From contig NC_090981.1 of NCBI RefSeq assembly GCF_040807025.1, positions 39,845,817-39,909,816 of the forward strand: a DNA stretch of 64,000 bases, given 5' to 3'. Shown here piece after piece: positions 49,480-62,000 of the stretch; position 1 is the first letter of the stretch, and each line of letters starts with the position of its first letter. The stretch is from Struthio camelus. Its lineage: Eukaryota > Chordata > Aves > Struthioniformes > Struthionidae. Made by a program: the position numbers and the translations under genes. A model generated the notes under the pieces. It was given only the letters and a program-made list of their open reading frames with translations. It was not told the DNA's origin and made no database searches.

Positions 49480-49690
49480 CATTTGAGCTTCTCATTCCAC
49501 ATGACATTGTTCTCCTTGCAGCCAATCTGAATTAATTTTTCAAGATTTCGTGAGGCAGTATCAAATGCTTTCCTGAAATACAAATATATTACATCTACTG
49601 CTTTCCCATCATCTGCTAATTTTGTAATTCCATCAAAAATGCAATCAAGTTTGTCTGGCAAGGTTTATTCTTTATAAATCCCATGATTCA
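49480..49690 (-). mobile_element. Decayed CR1-family ORF2 scrap, minus strand
   Basis: On the minus strand, CATGGGATTTATAAAGAATA and CCTTGCCAGACAAACTTGAT correspond to the family's HGFIKNKSCQTNL. The next part translates GKAVDVIYLYFRKAFDT, matching the conserved RT stretch [17 protein letters not shown] in the 36.6-kb copy. A one-base loss in a T run breaks the frame between these two parts. Resemblance fades on both sides, so only about 200 bp is recognisable. Confidence 0.75.
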
Positions 49691-52600
49691 ATTTACCTAC
49701 CAGTGAAGGATGAAGGACTGAGTCAACCTTTGCAAGCTTAATCAAACTCATCCAAACCTCTGTGTTCAATAGATTGAACTGGAAGTTTTGCAAGATGAGG
49801 CTTGCACTCAGCATTTGCCTCACTTTGTGGTTTCTAATGGGATGGAAATACTGGAAGAAAAGGCTTTGGCATTGCATTTTAGTATTTCTGCACTGCTCAG
49901 AAATAGGGAGAAGCACAAAAATGTTTCTTTTAAAGTACACTAACTGCTTCAGATTGTAGAAAAAGGTTTTGGAAGACAAAAAAAAGTTGTTAGGTAACAG
50001 TTTAGGTCAAACTTTATTCTTAACTTGTTGTTTCCATTTCTTTTGCTGAACTTGCCAGAAAAAAAGAAAGAAAAAGAGAGAAAAAAAAATAGACGGTTTG
50101 GGTAGATTTTTGGCTCCTGACATTCTGCTGGCACATCTGAGATCTTCTAGACTTCCACCCTGACAGATAGTTGACCAACATACGATTGTATGACAGACAT
50201 ACAATTTCTGCCATTTAAGAATATCTTCATCACTCTTAAATTAGCACATCTGATGAACTTTGAGACCTTGCTTAGTCTGCTTCTCCCCACTTCAGAAAGA
50301 ACCCTCAAATCTTCCTTTCTAAAGATTTATAATTTTTATTTTCTTCGGTAATTGTTATCCCTTATCAAAAACCTCATCCTTTCATTTGCTTTCCATCTTT
50401 GTCTGCATTTTGTGCTTTTTATATGCCTGTTTGCTTTTATCTGTTTGAATCTGAAAGAGTTCTCTTTACTGTTTTAATGTGTGTACTGCTCAGAGAAGGG
50501 AATTCTTAGGACTTGTAGGGAACTTGGGCACAAACCCTGCTATACATAAAAGATTATTTCTATAGGCAAAACACCCAGAAAAATAAAAGTTGGGCAGAAG
50601 TTGAAACTGAACTTGAAAGAGATTTAAAGAGGGTGCAGGCACTGGATATTATTGGGTGAAATAGGAGTTACCATAAAGAAGAGCCTGATGTGCTTCTGCA
50701 TGCAGTTCAGTCAACTGATTAAAAAAAAAAGGAAGGAAACAGAAAACCAGCCTGATGATTGACAAAAGTGTAAAATATCTGTTCTTCTCTCTAAATACCA
50801 GCTAAATCATGGTACTGCACAAGTGCTTGGCATCTCAGTTGAACACTAAAGCTGTCAAAAGGGGTGAAGTCCATGCAAATATGAGGGATCCACACACCCT
50901 TTTTGTACTGGGTAAGTGCTTTTGAGATGCCTTTGCACAAACAAGTGCAGTGAGAACATCTGCATTCACGTTCCCTGCTGCAGCTGAACTGGCAGCTTTG
51001 TGAGGGTTATGTTGTATCTGTATGGCCTGTGCTGTAATCCGGAGAAAGCTTGTATGCCTACTGGTCAAGCTTATTTCCCCTCTTTGGACCTGTTTGGTGA
51101 AGGAATAAAAGAGGACATTTTTATAATAAGAGACAAAGTTCACTCAAGTCCGGAGCATGTTTAGATGGCAAATACTAATGGCTGTGGACACACACCTTCC
51201 ACCACCTGCCCTGTGCCAGCTGAGGAGCTTTCCATGCTCAGCCTGCCCTCAGTTTTTTCTCTACGCCCTCTTCTGAGGTTACCAGCTGGTGAGAGAGGAC
51301 ACGTGAGCAGTTCCTGTTAGTGCTCCCTCACCCATTTCAGCCAACATGAGCCATGTTCTGTACACAGCTTAAGTAGTAGGTTTCTCATTTTTTAACTAAA
51401 ATGGCTTAAGCAGCACATGCTTAAGCAGCATACTTGGCAGGCCTGAGAGTATAACCCTCTGAGGGGTGACAGCAGCAGGGAGCCATGCTAACTAAGGCTG
51501 CGGTCTCTCCAGCTGGCAAAGTTGCAATCAGAAGAGGACAGGCCCACAGCCTAACTTTCCTGCTTCCTTCAAAATGTGTTTGATCAGTCTGGTTCATGGC
51601 TGCTTGTTCCCCACTAGGTTCTGGGCAATGAAGAGATGGTTTCTTATTTGCAATTAAGTAATTCTTCAATGCCTTGGAGAGCCACTGTATCCGTATCCAG
51701 ATATATAGGCAGGCCTTCTTTGGAAAAACTTGTAAGTAATTGTATAATCATTTCTCTGGTGACAAAGAGCGAGACCATAACTTCAAGACTTTTAGAATAA
51801 TAACGTGCCTAAGGAAGTGCATATTTTAAAATGTGTTGCTTGTGTATCAGAAGGTCCTAGGCAACTTCTGGCAGTCAGGAGAGACATTCTACCATAAACC
51901 TCTTCACAGCAGGCAGCTACTCAGTCTGAAAATTAATTTCAAGAAACACGACTGACCACTGAGCAATTTTAGCAGTAGTTTTTGCTGAACCTTTTGTGGT
52001 AAACAATGTTGTTAGCTGAGCACAGAGTGACTGGACTTCAAAATTAACAGTTAGGCCTACAGGCAAGTACAGAAATACGGCACTGCCCATAGTATGCTAG
52101 AGTGTCTTTTGTTATGAGGCAAACTCATCCCTGAATTCACACATCAAGTCCAGCATCTGGAAAAGCAAAACAAGGAATCCTATAGCCACTTACATTTATC
52201 TGCTTCCGTGAACTGTTTCTGAAAAATTAACTCCTAAAATATTTCAGATAAAAGCTGGTAAAAAATGGGCTTAAAGACCTGTATCAAAATAGGTGAATGG
52301 TTTGTAAACAGTAAACAAATACTAACTTGAGTCTGAATGAAAGACTTCCTTGGGAAATGTAGTTGTCTGAATTCAGATTGAAATTGCAAGACAAGAGTGA
52401 AGATATATTCAGGGAAAGATGTATCAGATTATCCTTAAAAAAAAAGAAACACTGCAGTGGATCTTACCTTCTTTGAGTATTACACATAGATACTATATAG
52501 AATGACTTTTTTCACAAATCTTAAGATAAAAGATGATATCATCAAGAAGTATTTAAATAGCTTCAGAAGATTTAGGCAGTGACTTGTACAAAGTATGTTG

Positions 52601-54552
52601 ACTATTCTTATGCTTTTTGCTTTGACTCAGTCATTTTTAGCTCACGTTGCTACACATTTGGCTTCTAATGTACATTTAAACAATGAATATAGAACATACT
52701 TTAAACTCTAATGTGCTTCTCATTATGTAAGACATTTTCTATATTTCAGATAGCTTGGACAATGTCACTAAACTTGTCAGATTTCTCTTCTGCTTCTCAT
52801 AAACTAACACAATACTGTTGGGTTAGGCTTCATACTCCTGCAGAGAAATATCCAGACCCTTCCAAAAGATTGTTTACACTGACATCAGAGAGGATGGAAA
52901 ACAAATTACGACATTTGTGTTCGTGTTAGGAGCCAGATACTGCCAGAACCACTGAAATCAGTAGCGACACTCCTATTGGATGCTAGCGTTTATAAATCCA
53001 TTATTTACTTTTAAGCAGACCTAATTTGGGAACCCTGAAATAGTTTATTAGTCCCCTACTGTTCTGACTTCCATCTGTCCAAGTACTTCTTGAATGAGAA
53101 GGAGATTGTTGGGTAATAGCTGCTGGAGGTATATGTATGTGGTAGATTCACTGGAAGGGGTTAAGAGAAAGATTTTCTTCACAGTTTCACTCATTTCCTT
53201 CCAAAATTTGAAGTTTGTTATTTTCTTACTTCTTAGCGGAAAAGTTGAATCCTGTGCCATGATCCTTCCTAGTTTCAATGGGAAACTTGTTCAAGAATGG
53301 ACTACATGATCAGACCTGCTAAACCTGAATGTAAAATTTACTCTTTCCCTAGACATTACAAGCACCTACAGAGGAGGAAGGGGATTCATGAAGACAGTGA
53401 AGGAGAAAAAAAATTCTCAGTGGAAAAAATGTATTTCTTAAAACTGATTTTAAAGAATCAGTGTACAGGGAGAAAGAGAAGAATAATCTAAAATGGACTC
53501 CTTTTAGGATTGTGCATTTCTTTGCTGGAATTAATTTGTTACGTTTAACACTGAAAGCTTTTAAAATGTTTGTCGGGGTTGAATATACTGAAACAGCAGT
53601 ATGAAATCCTGACAATTCTCATGAGCAGCTCCTGACTGAAATGGAAGCGAAAATGGAGTATTTGGAAAGTCAGACCAAGGGCCTCGTCTGGCTTCCACTT
53701 AAGGCAATGAAAAGTCAGGGACAAACTCTTTAAGGAACTGTAGCCTTACTAAAGAAAAATCAGGGAGAAAGCTAGCCTGTGTAAATGAAAAATGGCTCCT
53801 AGATTCCTTAGTATTCTGGACAATTAGATACCTTTTTCTAGTGAAAGCTTTTTCTTCCCACATCCACATGTGACATTTTTCCATTCTAAGGTGGGGATGC
53901 TTCAGGTTTACAAGAAATTTCAATAGGCTGAACAGAGAATGGCTAAAATCTGAGGTATGTTCCAGAGTCTTGTCAAGAATAGATACAATAATCTAAGGTT
54001 TTAGAACCACCAATGAGTGTCTCACTAGTCTGGCATGAGCTTCTTGCACTGAGCAAGCTGGAAAAGACTCAGTACGAGGGCTAACTACACAAGGCCTTAG
54101 AAGAACCAGCTATGCAGGAGAATTAGAATGGTCTCTCCGAGAAGTGATTCAGGACAGGATAGACATGGCAGCCTCAGGATTGCTACAAGGGTTTAGTACT
54201 GGGCAAAGAGAGTAATAAGAAACTTCTGGCATTTCAACTTTATTAAAAAAGGGTACAAAGGAACCACCTCTGGATATTGTAAAACTCACAAATAAATTCT
54301 TTACAGCTGCACAAGGAAAGATAACAATGAGAGCCCAGTATTTCATTCCTAGCGCAGTAAAAAATCCTATTATAGCCAATGCAGTTATGGGTGCACCAGC
54401 TCTATTCTGGGAACTCTGTATATTTCTGTGTTTCAGAACCAAAACCCCTGAGGCCAGCCTGTGAGATTAAAAAGTCCTCCTCTTTCACATACATGCCCTT
54501 CCACATCTCTGTTCATTTACCAATGTCTGGAATTAGGTAAGTTGTCATAATC

Positions 54553-54592
54553 AGACATGATGCCCTTCCAGGAGACATGATGCCCTTCCAGG
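54553..54592. repeat. 20-bp perfect tandem duplication
   Basis: The unit AGACATGATGCCCTTCCAGG is present twice with no spacer and no mismatch. It is a recent slippage event or a small assembly duplication. Confidence 0.92.
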
Positions 54593-56638
54593 CCAGGAGG
54601 GAGCTTCTCAAGAGCTGTCTTCCTACCCTGCAGCCTTGTATATTAGCAACAGTCATATAAAAAATGCACCTCCTTCTTCCTTTCTAAAATCTATGTCTTG
54701 GGATGCTCTAGACAGAGACTTATCATGCTATCTGAGGTTCAGGGCAATGTGAGCTCTGGAGGGAGCAGCATCCAGCTCTCTTTAGTTGGAAGGATGGTTA
54801 TTTTCTTGAGAGCAGAGGAAAATTTGAAAAAGGAAATGGAAGAACTAACATATTTTTTCTTTCCAAACCCACTTTTGAAACACCAGCAGAAAAGGGCTAC
54901 CACAGGTCAGGTAAGCATCATGAAGCTAAGCTATATATTTTGACCTTGTTATCAAACCAATACAAATAAGTATTTTAAATAACATTGTCCCCTTAAATTA
55001 CAGGCTTCTTACCCAGACCTACTAGGGAACTGAGATGCTACCATACCAGTCAGACTATGAGCAGGAAAATATGTGGAGACCTCAATAGGAGAGAAACAGA
55101 TGGGAGGAGTCACTGTTTATAGCATAGCCCTAAGGCATCCCTGTTCCCTTGTTCAGGGCTCCATTTGGTTGCTGTCCCTGCTTTCCAGCTGCTCAGACCA
55201 GGGCTTGATTCTCCTCACAGACTGCGGTACTGCCCTAAATTGGACAGCAAGTCCGCTTGGAGAAAGCAAGTAGCTTCAGTCATGAGAACCACTCTGCCTG
55301 AGTAAACAGATCTTGCACTGGGCAAAACAGGGGTCAGAATAGCTCATTCACTTCAGCTCCCTAAATAATACCACCAGGCTTAGACAGAGGAACCATGAAT
55401 TGGTGGCCTAGCTCACTCAAGAAGCCAACACAGCAGTAATCAGCAAAGGTTTCTATTCAAATATAACAATTGTACCTAGAAATGGAGAAACAGGAAACTT
55501 CGGAGCTCACAGTCTAGTCCATGACTTCCATAGTCTCCCAACAGGCTCTTCAAGTTCATTTTAGTGGAAAGGGTTTCTTTGTGCTGCAAAGCCCAACAAG
55601 GGTTAATTTATGTCTGTCTTCAACCTAGCAGTCCCTGGAGACTCTGCTTTGGGATTGTCCTCTCTCACTCATCACACTGGCTTTCCAGCAGTTGGCTTAA
55701 GTGAGAAAGAACATGAATAAACATTCTTTAATCTAAAAAAAACTGCAATGTGTTAAACTTTGGCAATTAACTTCAATTTCTTGCTCGACTTGTTTGAAAG
55801 TGAAGCCAGTAATGGTGAACAGCAGCGGAGGGTGTATCATTCAGACATCTTCCTAGATACGTCATTAAATGATGGAGGTTAATGGAATCTTTAAAGACAT
55901 TCACACTGTATAGTCAGAATAGGTGTGGATATATACTATATTACAGACACTGTGCTACTATTTATTTGTATTAAAGTTCAATCATTTGTGCCTAATCATT
56001 TTCAATAAATGCTTAATATTTTTCCTCTTTTACAAATAGAAAGGATTATTCCCATATCTCCCCTTGGCATGGTGATGGCAAAACATTTCATAAGGAAAGC
56101 CTGCAGATTCATTTAATATTAGTTTATTACTTGAATAAATAATTGCAGATACATCAATGAATTGGATTTTTCTATCTTGAATATTCATACGTTAGTGTTC
56201 TCACTGAAGTCAATAAACAGGATTTTGAAAAATGGGCCTTCCTCTTGCTTTGTGTTTCAATCTGGACTTCCACAAAGGCAATTTCAGGATAGAGGCCTTG
56301 AAGAAGAAAATGATGAAGTAGAAATGCAGAGAAGAAAGAGGAGAGAAAGGAGATGGAGAGTTTGTTCTTTCCATTAATATTAAACTGTCCATTTCCCAGC
56401 TGCAGGCTCATGAAAAGGAGACTTCTTGGTGATTACCTAGTAATTCAAACCTTACAAACCCACCTCAGAACACACAAAGACAAGGTAAAAAAGGATTTTT
56501 TTATTGCAGTTTCATGAAATCTGATCCACAGCAGAGCTTGAAGAATTCACTAAGCTTTTGAACACATATGCAGACTGGTATCAATTTCTTTTTTTATTTC
56601 TTCCTTACCAGATGAACAAGGTATATGAACAATATTTT

Positions 56639-56686
56639 GTGTGTGTGTGCGTGTGTGTGTGTGTGTGCGTGCGTGCGTGTGTGTGT
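56639..56686. repeat. GT microsatellite with GC steps
   Basis: A 48-bp alternating GT tract with CG steps in five places (for example GTGCGTGCGTGCGTG). It could adopt Z-DNA, as the tract in the CpG island could. Confidence 0.93.
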
Positions 56687-57361
56687 AAACATGAGTAACT
56701 TTTATAAATGGACATGCCAAAGAATACAAGTAATAGTCTGGTTTCTATAAGAGGCTCTGTCTCACAAAACAATCATCTGCTGCACAAAAACAAAACAAAC
56801 CTCTAAAACTATATTTGTGTGTTAACATTACAGAATATGCTTGCCCTTTACCTGTTTACCTAGTCAAAATAGAAACCAAGAAGCATTCAATTAAAGAGGA
56901 ACCTAAACAGGGAATTATCTTCACAGTCCCTCTGTACTGTTATCATAGAAGACACAGTCAAAGGGTTTCCCTCCCAGGCTAGTGCATTCTCAGGGCTGTG
57001 ACTCTGCCCATGCCCCGTTACAACCCTGCTTTACTGCTCTTTAGTCTAGAGAACACAGAATGAAGGGTTGCAGTTTGGTTCCCCTGATGTAATTGTGTTT
57101 GTAGCACACGGTTGTAATAGGGACTGAATTTGCTATAGAACTCCGTTCTTCATATCTGCCAGCTACCCATGAAAATCAGAAGAATAGCAACAATGTAAGT
57201 TCTCCAGTGCACACTACCTGAACTGAGAAATAAAAAGGTTCCATATACTTTTGGTTCAGTGAAAGCCTCAGTGAGCAATAGGCAATATTATCTTACTTTT
57301 TTTTTTTCATGATTCCATATACTATCAGGCATTTGAATCAATTTTCCTTGTTATTTTGCAG

Positions 57362-57452
57362 GATTTTTTTGTATGCTTTGTGGATTACATTCCCCAAAGC
57401 TTTGGTTTATGAATCTGTGATCTGGTGGAAGTTTAAGAGAAACAGAACATAT
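57362..57452 (+). other. Candidate 91-nt exon with one open frame
   Basis: The acceptor TTTTCCTTGTTATTTTGCAG ends at 57,361. The interval ends ACATAT|GTAAGTAC, which has an ideal intronic side but a weak exonic side. One frame is open throughout, encoding about 30 residues including FLYALWITFP and VIWWKFKRNRTY: a hydrophobic stretch then basic residues, as at the edge of a membrane helix. I do not recognise the protein. An open frame of this length has roughly a one-in-four chance in random DNA, so support is weak. Confidence 0.18.
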
Positions 57453-58921
57453 GTAAGTACAAATCTCTTCAAGTGTTTTATTAATCAGTCCATTTCTGAA
57501 TGTGGTTTTCTTTTTTACTTTTAGCACTGCTATTGGCCAGTTGTTAAACAATCAGTCAGATCTGGTACAGCTTCGATTTGGTATGTGCCAGTGTTTTTAA
57601 TCATCATCACCCTTTCCCTGGGCCCCAGGTCCAATCCAAAACAGGGTGAAATTTTAGCCAGTTTTCAACATATCTGTTCTTCACGGAACATGAAAATCTC
57701 CAACAGTTTGTAAAAGTAGAAAAAGTAAATGCTGAAATGTTGGTATTAAAAGCAAATTAAATAAAGGCTCAGATATCAGAGTTCACTTGTGCACTTTACA
57801 CTTCTCAAGAAGAAGAGCCAGCCTGGAAATGATGGTTTTATTTTCTATGATTTCTGAGATCCAGAGAAGTTAGCTCCTTTGAATATTAAGCCCATAACAC
57901 AAACTGAAATGATCTCTATCCTCCACAGGTTATAAACATCAGAGAAGACAGAATAAGTTCCACAAAGCTACTGTTATGTTTGAATATGTTGATATGGCAT
58001 GGCTGATGTGGTACACTACTGGGATGATATTTAATTCACCAATATGTGCTAAGTAAATATATGGAGAGATAGAACCATTTTATTCATCTTTTATATTAAG
58101 TATGAACATCTAATGGGGAAGAGCTACCCAGGGAACTGAACATCACATGTATTTGTTTTATAAAACTGTGTAAAGGTTTGCCAAAGCTGTCACAGTATGA
58201 TAGCTTTGGCCATTTATTTCCCCAGATCTTCACTTTGAGTGCTACAGCTTGCTTTAGAATCTTTTTTTATGAGCAGAGTTTAATAAATGTAAAAACCTTG
58301 AGAGTTCTGAAGAGGTTATTTGTCCTAGTCATGACTAATTATTGGCTAAAGTTAAACTTTTCCCTCTGATACACCTGTGCAACGTCAGGCCAACAATCCA
58401 TGATGTGAAATGTCATCGGGATACCCTCACAAAATTGCATTTTGGCTAATCCTAAAAAACAAAAGAAATGAATGGCTACTGTGTTGAACAAGCCTGTTGA
58501 AGTTGACAGCAGTCTGCATGTATCAAATCAACTCAGGAATTGCCAGCTACTCCATACTGGGTTCATCCTTTTTCTGTAACATATTGCTGGGTGTAGCGAC
58601 CCTGAAAATAAAAACAATGGAGGCTTTTTTGATTCTGTTAATGTCATTTCTGGGATTTTTTCAACATAGCCTAGTGGAAGCTAGGGCACTGTAGCAGTAA
58701 GGTCTTACCCACATCATGCAAAGACAGGTCTGCCCATGTGGAGCTTTGTGGAGGACTGGAGTCCAAGTTAGCCTCACATCCATCCAATGAAGGTCATATA
58801 GCCCCAGTTTTCAAGCTGTTTTTTTCCAGTTTTTGGCACATACAATGCATAGAAGCACATTCCTGATGCGACACATCATTGGACCATCAATGATGACTAT
58901 CAGCTCTCTTTCAAATGATTA

Positions 58922-59001
58922 ATCACAGAATCACAGAATGGTTGAGGTTGGAAGGGACCTCTGGAGATCATCTAGTCCACTCCCCCTGCTCAAGCAGGGT
59001 C
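58922..59001 (-). mobile_element. CR1 LINE 3' tail, minus strand, about 80 bp
   Basis: The plus strand reads ATCACAGAATCACAGAATGG, then TTGAGGTTGGAAGGGACCTC, TGGAGATCATCTAGTCCAC and CTGCTCAAGCAGGGTCA. This is the reverse complement of the CR1 3' end and its octamer tail. It is an extreme 5' truncation, closely similar to the 3' end of the copy at 36.6 kb and in the same orientation, so it is probably fairly young. Confidence 0.93.
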
Positions 59002-62000
59002 AAATAATAACTAAGGCTTGCTATTTTTTCACAGACTGAGTTGTCTGGTAACATGTAATTTCAGTCTGATATCTTAAAACACTCAGACTGGTTTTAGCCA
59101 TATTACCTAAAGTAATGAGGGTAATCACACATGGCATATATGTTTATGTACATGTCAGTCATAATTTAACCCACTGGAGGTATCAACCAAATACGACAAA
59201 AAGGTAGCAATGTTAGTTATATAATTGAAAATGTATGACTTGGGAACAAGAGCGAGACTGCAGCTGAGCTTCTCTACAAGGCAGGCAATGTGAGTTCAGC
59301 CCTTACTGACACCAGAGAACGCATACAGGTGAGCACGTGTGTATGGGACAGGGAGAGACATGCTGCGAAAGCCTCTCCTGTGCAAATAGCACCAGTGAGA
59401 TCTGGAACCACATAAAACACCAATGAAACCAGTCATAAGCACTAAGATGGAGAAAGCCACTACTCACAGAAGTGCTTATTTCCTGTGTATGAACTAAGAT
59501 TCATAGTGTGTGTCACGGAGTGCTTTAAAGACAATTTCCAGTATTTTGAATTGCATTTGGACACAAACTGGAAGCCAGAGTACAGATTTGATTAGAGGTG
59601 TAAGCAACCATACCACTGTCAGTGAGAGCACTAAACCATTGATGATTTTATTCATATCCAGTTTTATTTCGAAGCTAAACATATTCAGCTTGTACGTGGC
59701 CCTTCCATGGACGAACTATGTAACAGGAGGCTGCAAAGAGTCCTGTCTTCCTCTCCAAAGACGGAAGGAAATTGTGGTCATAGGTCTTATAGGAAAAAGA
59801 AAGTGCAAAGAGGAAGCAAGGCCATGACTTAGGTTTAATGGGCACAATGAGGATGAGAAAGCAAGGACAGATCACGTTCCAGAGGAAATTACAGCAGATT
59901 GCAAATTCTTCCAGCCAGTTTCAGAGTACAGAATTGCTTCTCTTCTCCCTGTCCTGCAGCTCTATGCTGAAAGATGCCCCCAGCTCCCTTCAGAGAACTG
60001 CACTGCATCTCGCAGGACAAGTGTCCTTTGGCGTAAAAGAATTCAGGCAACTAAACGCTGCAGAGAAGTATTAACTATCTATCTGTGGTGGTGGAGACTC
60101 CTTCCAGTGGTACTGCAGGAACACCTATAAAAGATATGGAGCGAAAGAGGGAGCTGTGCTGGCAGGAGATCTGGGTGGCAAAATGGTTATTAATGGGCCT
60201 TGTCTTTGAGACTTGTCTTACTACATTGCTCTCACTACCACCGAGCTATATTCACCAGATTTTTATTTCCTCCCAACTGGAAGACAGAGACAAAAAAAAC
60301 TTTTGTTTTACACTTCTGACCCATATATTCCCCCCGTCTTCATTCTCTAATAACAATTCAGGGCTGCTCAGACTCACCTGAGCAATTCTCATTCATCTGT
60401 ATGGCACAAGAAAGAAAGATTGCAAAGTGAGGTTCATAGTTAGAAACTCCACAGAAAAATTAAACAGCCTATGGAAGGAGGAAGGAATCTTGGGAAAGGC
60501 TTCAAGGCTGCCAGGTCACATATCTGTTGAAAAACACCAAGCAAAAGCTTCTCTTTCTCATGATATCTTGGCAAAAAAATCTTTCCAGCTACAAAACAAT
60601 AACTATATATAACCAGAATTAAAATAAGGGAGTACTATCTCATGACTTAATAACATCCTGAATAGACCCTTGTTAAAAACTGTCTGAAACCAGTCAGCTA
60701 GATTAATTGATGATTTTGAAAATCAACACAGTGGGCAGAACTATTCATTGATTATATATATTACTCTATGAGGAAAGTCATGATTCTAAAATATAAGTAA
60801 CATTGCATAAGTAACTCTGATGCAGCCACACAATGTTTCACTGCAGACATTCTTAACATTAATCCATAATGTAACTAGCTGCAGTAAGAGAGAGAGAAAA
60901 AAAAACAGTTTGTAGCTATCCTATATCTCAGACAGGGTGATATAACATAGCATATGTTTTAAAATGATAAAGACTTCCAAGAATAAGATACAGTTTCCAG
61001 AAAAATATTCATACACGCCCAAACAAAAGCAAAATCTTGTAATAATTGAATAATTGCAGCTTTCTCTATCTAAGAAGTTAAAAAAAATCCAGTCCAAACC
61101 AGCCTTTTTCAGTGGCTTAGCTGGTCAACACTCTCATACACAAAGCCCAGTGCTCTTCCCTAAAACCTAAGAATTAATCAGCATTATGTAAGAGATTTTT
61201 TATAACACTCTAAAAATACATTGTGAATTCCTTTCCAGTGTTGGACTGAGAAGCTTTAAAGTACAGCCACCCCTTCATCCCTCTTTTTAACAAACATTGG
61301 ATCTTCATTTCTGATATTAGAAACCTAAATTTGTCTCAGTATATGTGCCTTAAATCTCAATAATTACAATATTAGCCCCATGTGATGCAATTGCTGCTTC
61401 TAAGAGCAGTGTTTGTGCTCAAAATGATTTGAGCAAGAGCACAGACACACAGATATTGTATGTGCATAAATATTTTAAAAAAAGAACTAACGATATAAAA
61501 CTTCATAGGACTATTTGGATGTTTTCATGTTAATTTATCTGTTTACTAACCAAACTTTTGTATCCACGTGATAATGTTTTGTTTGCACAGTAGTGATAGC
61601 TAATACAGCATGATACCATTCTTGCAAAGGCAGCTGTAACATTAGCCTGGCAGAGCTACAACAAAGTCCTACGAGTGCCTTCATTCTCTCTTAAGCTCTA
61701 TTTTTCATATTCATAATAAATAAGTACTAGTACCATTTCTGTATTTTCCACTGAAGGATCTCTAAGCAAAGTTAAAGACTCATCATTTGAATGTTAGTGG
61801 TAGTTTGGGAACCAGACCTGTAAGGAGAAGGGGCTGTGGACCTTGCAACAAAATTATTATTGGGGACAGACTCCTCCTGGTCATTTCTGGGTGTCCATTC
61901 CTACCCTCTCAAAGTTCATTCCACTCTGCCTGAATTAGTCCCCCAAATCAGAATTTGATCTATGAACATTTAAGGCGTTGGCAGTCCTTCACACCAACAT

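Larger units (their letters stand above)
49691..58921. other. Long non-coding stretch, no gene recognised
   Basis: About 9 kb with only chance-length frames. Contains a 20-bp tandem duplication (54,553), a GT/GC microsatellite (56,639) and a candidate exon (57,362). No transposon of any length was recognised. Confidence 0.45.

Noticed and set aside
52926-52985. GAGCCAGATACTGCC...CACTGAAATCAGTAG resembling a palindromic element
   Set aside because: One terminus only. No inverted partner could be found on the right.
54714-54910. Candidate plus-strand exon ending GGTCAG|GTAAGC with an open frame
   Set aside because: The acceptor side is poor (GGATGCTCTAG) and the peptide is not recognisable.
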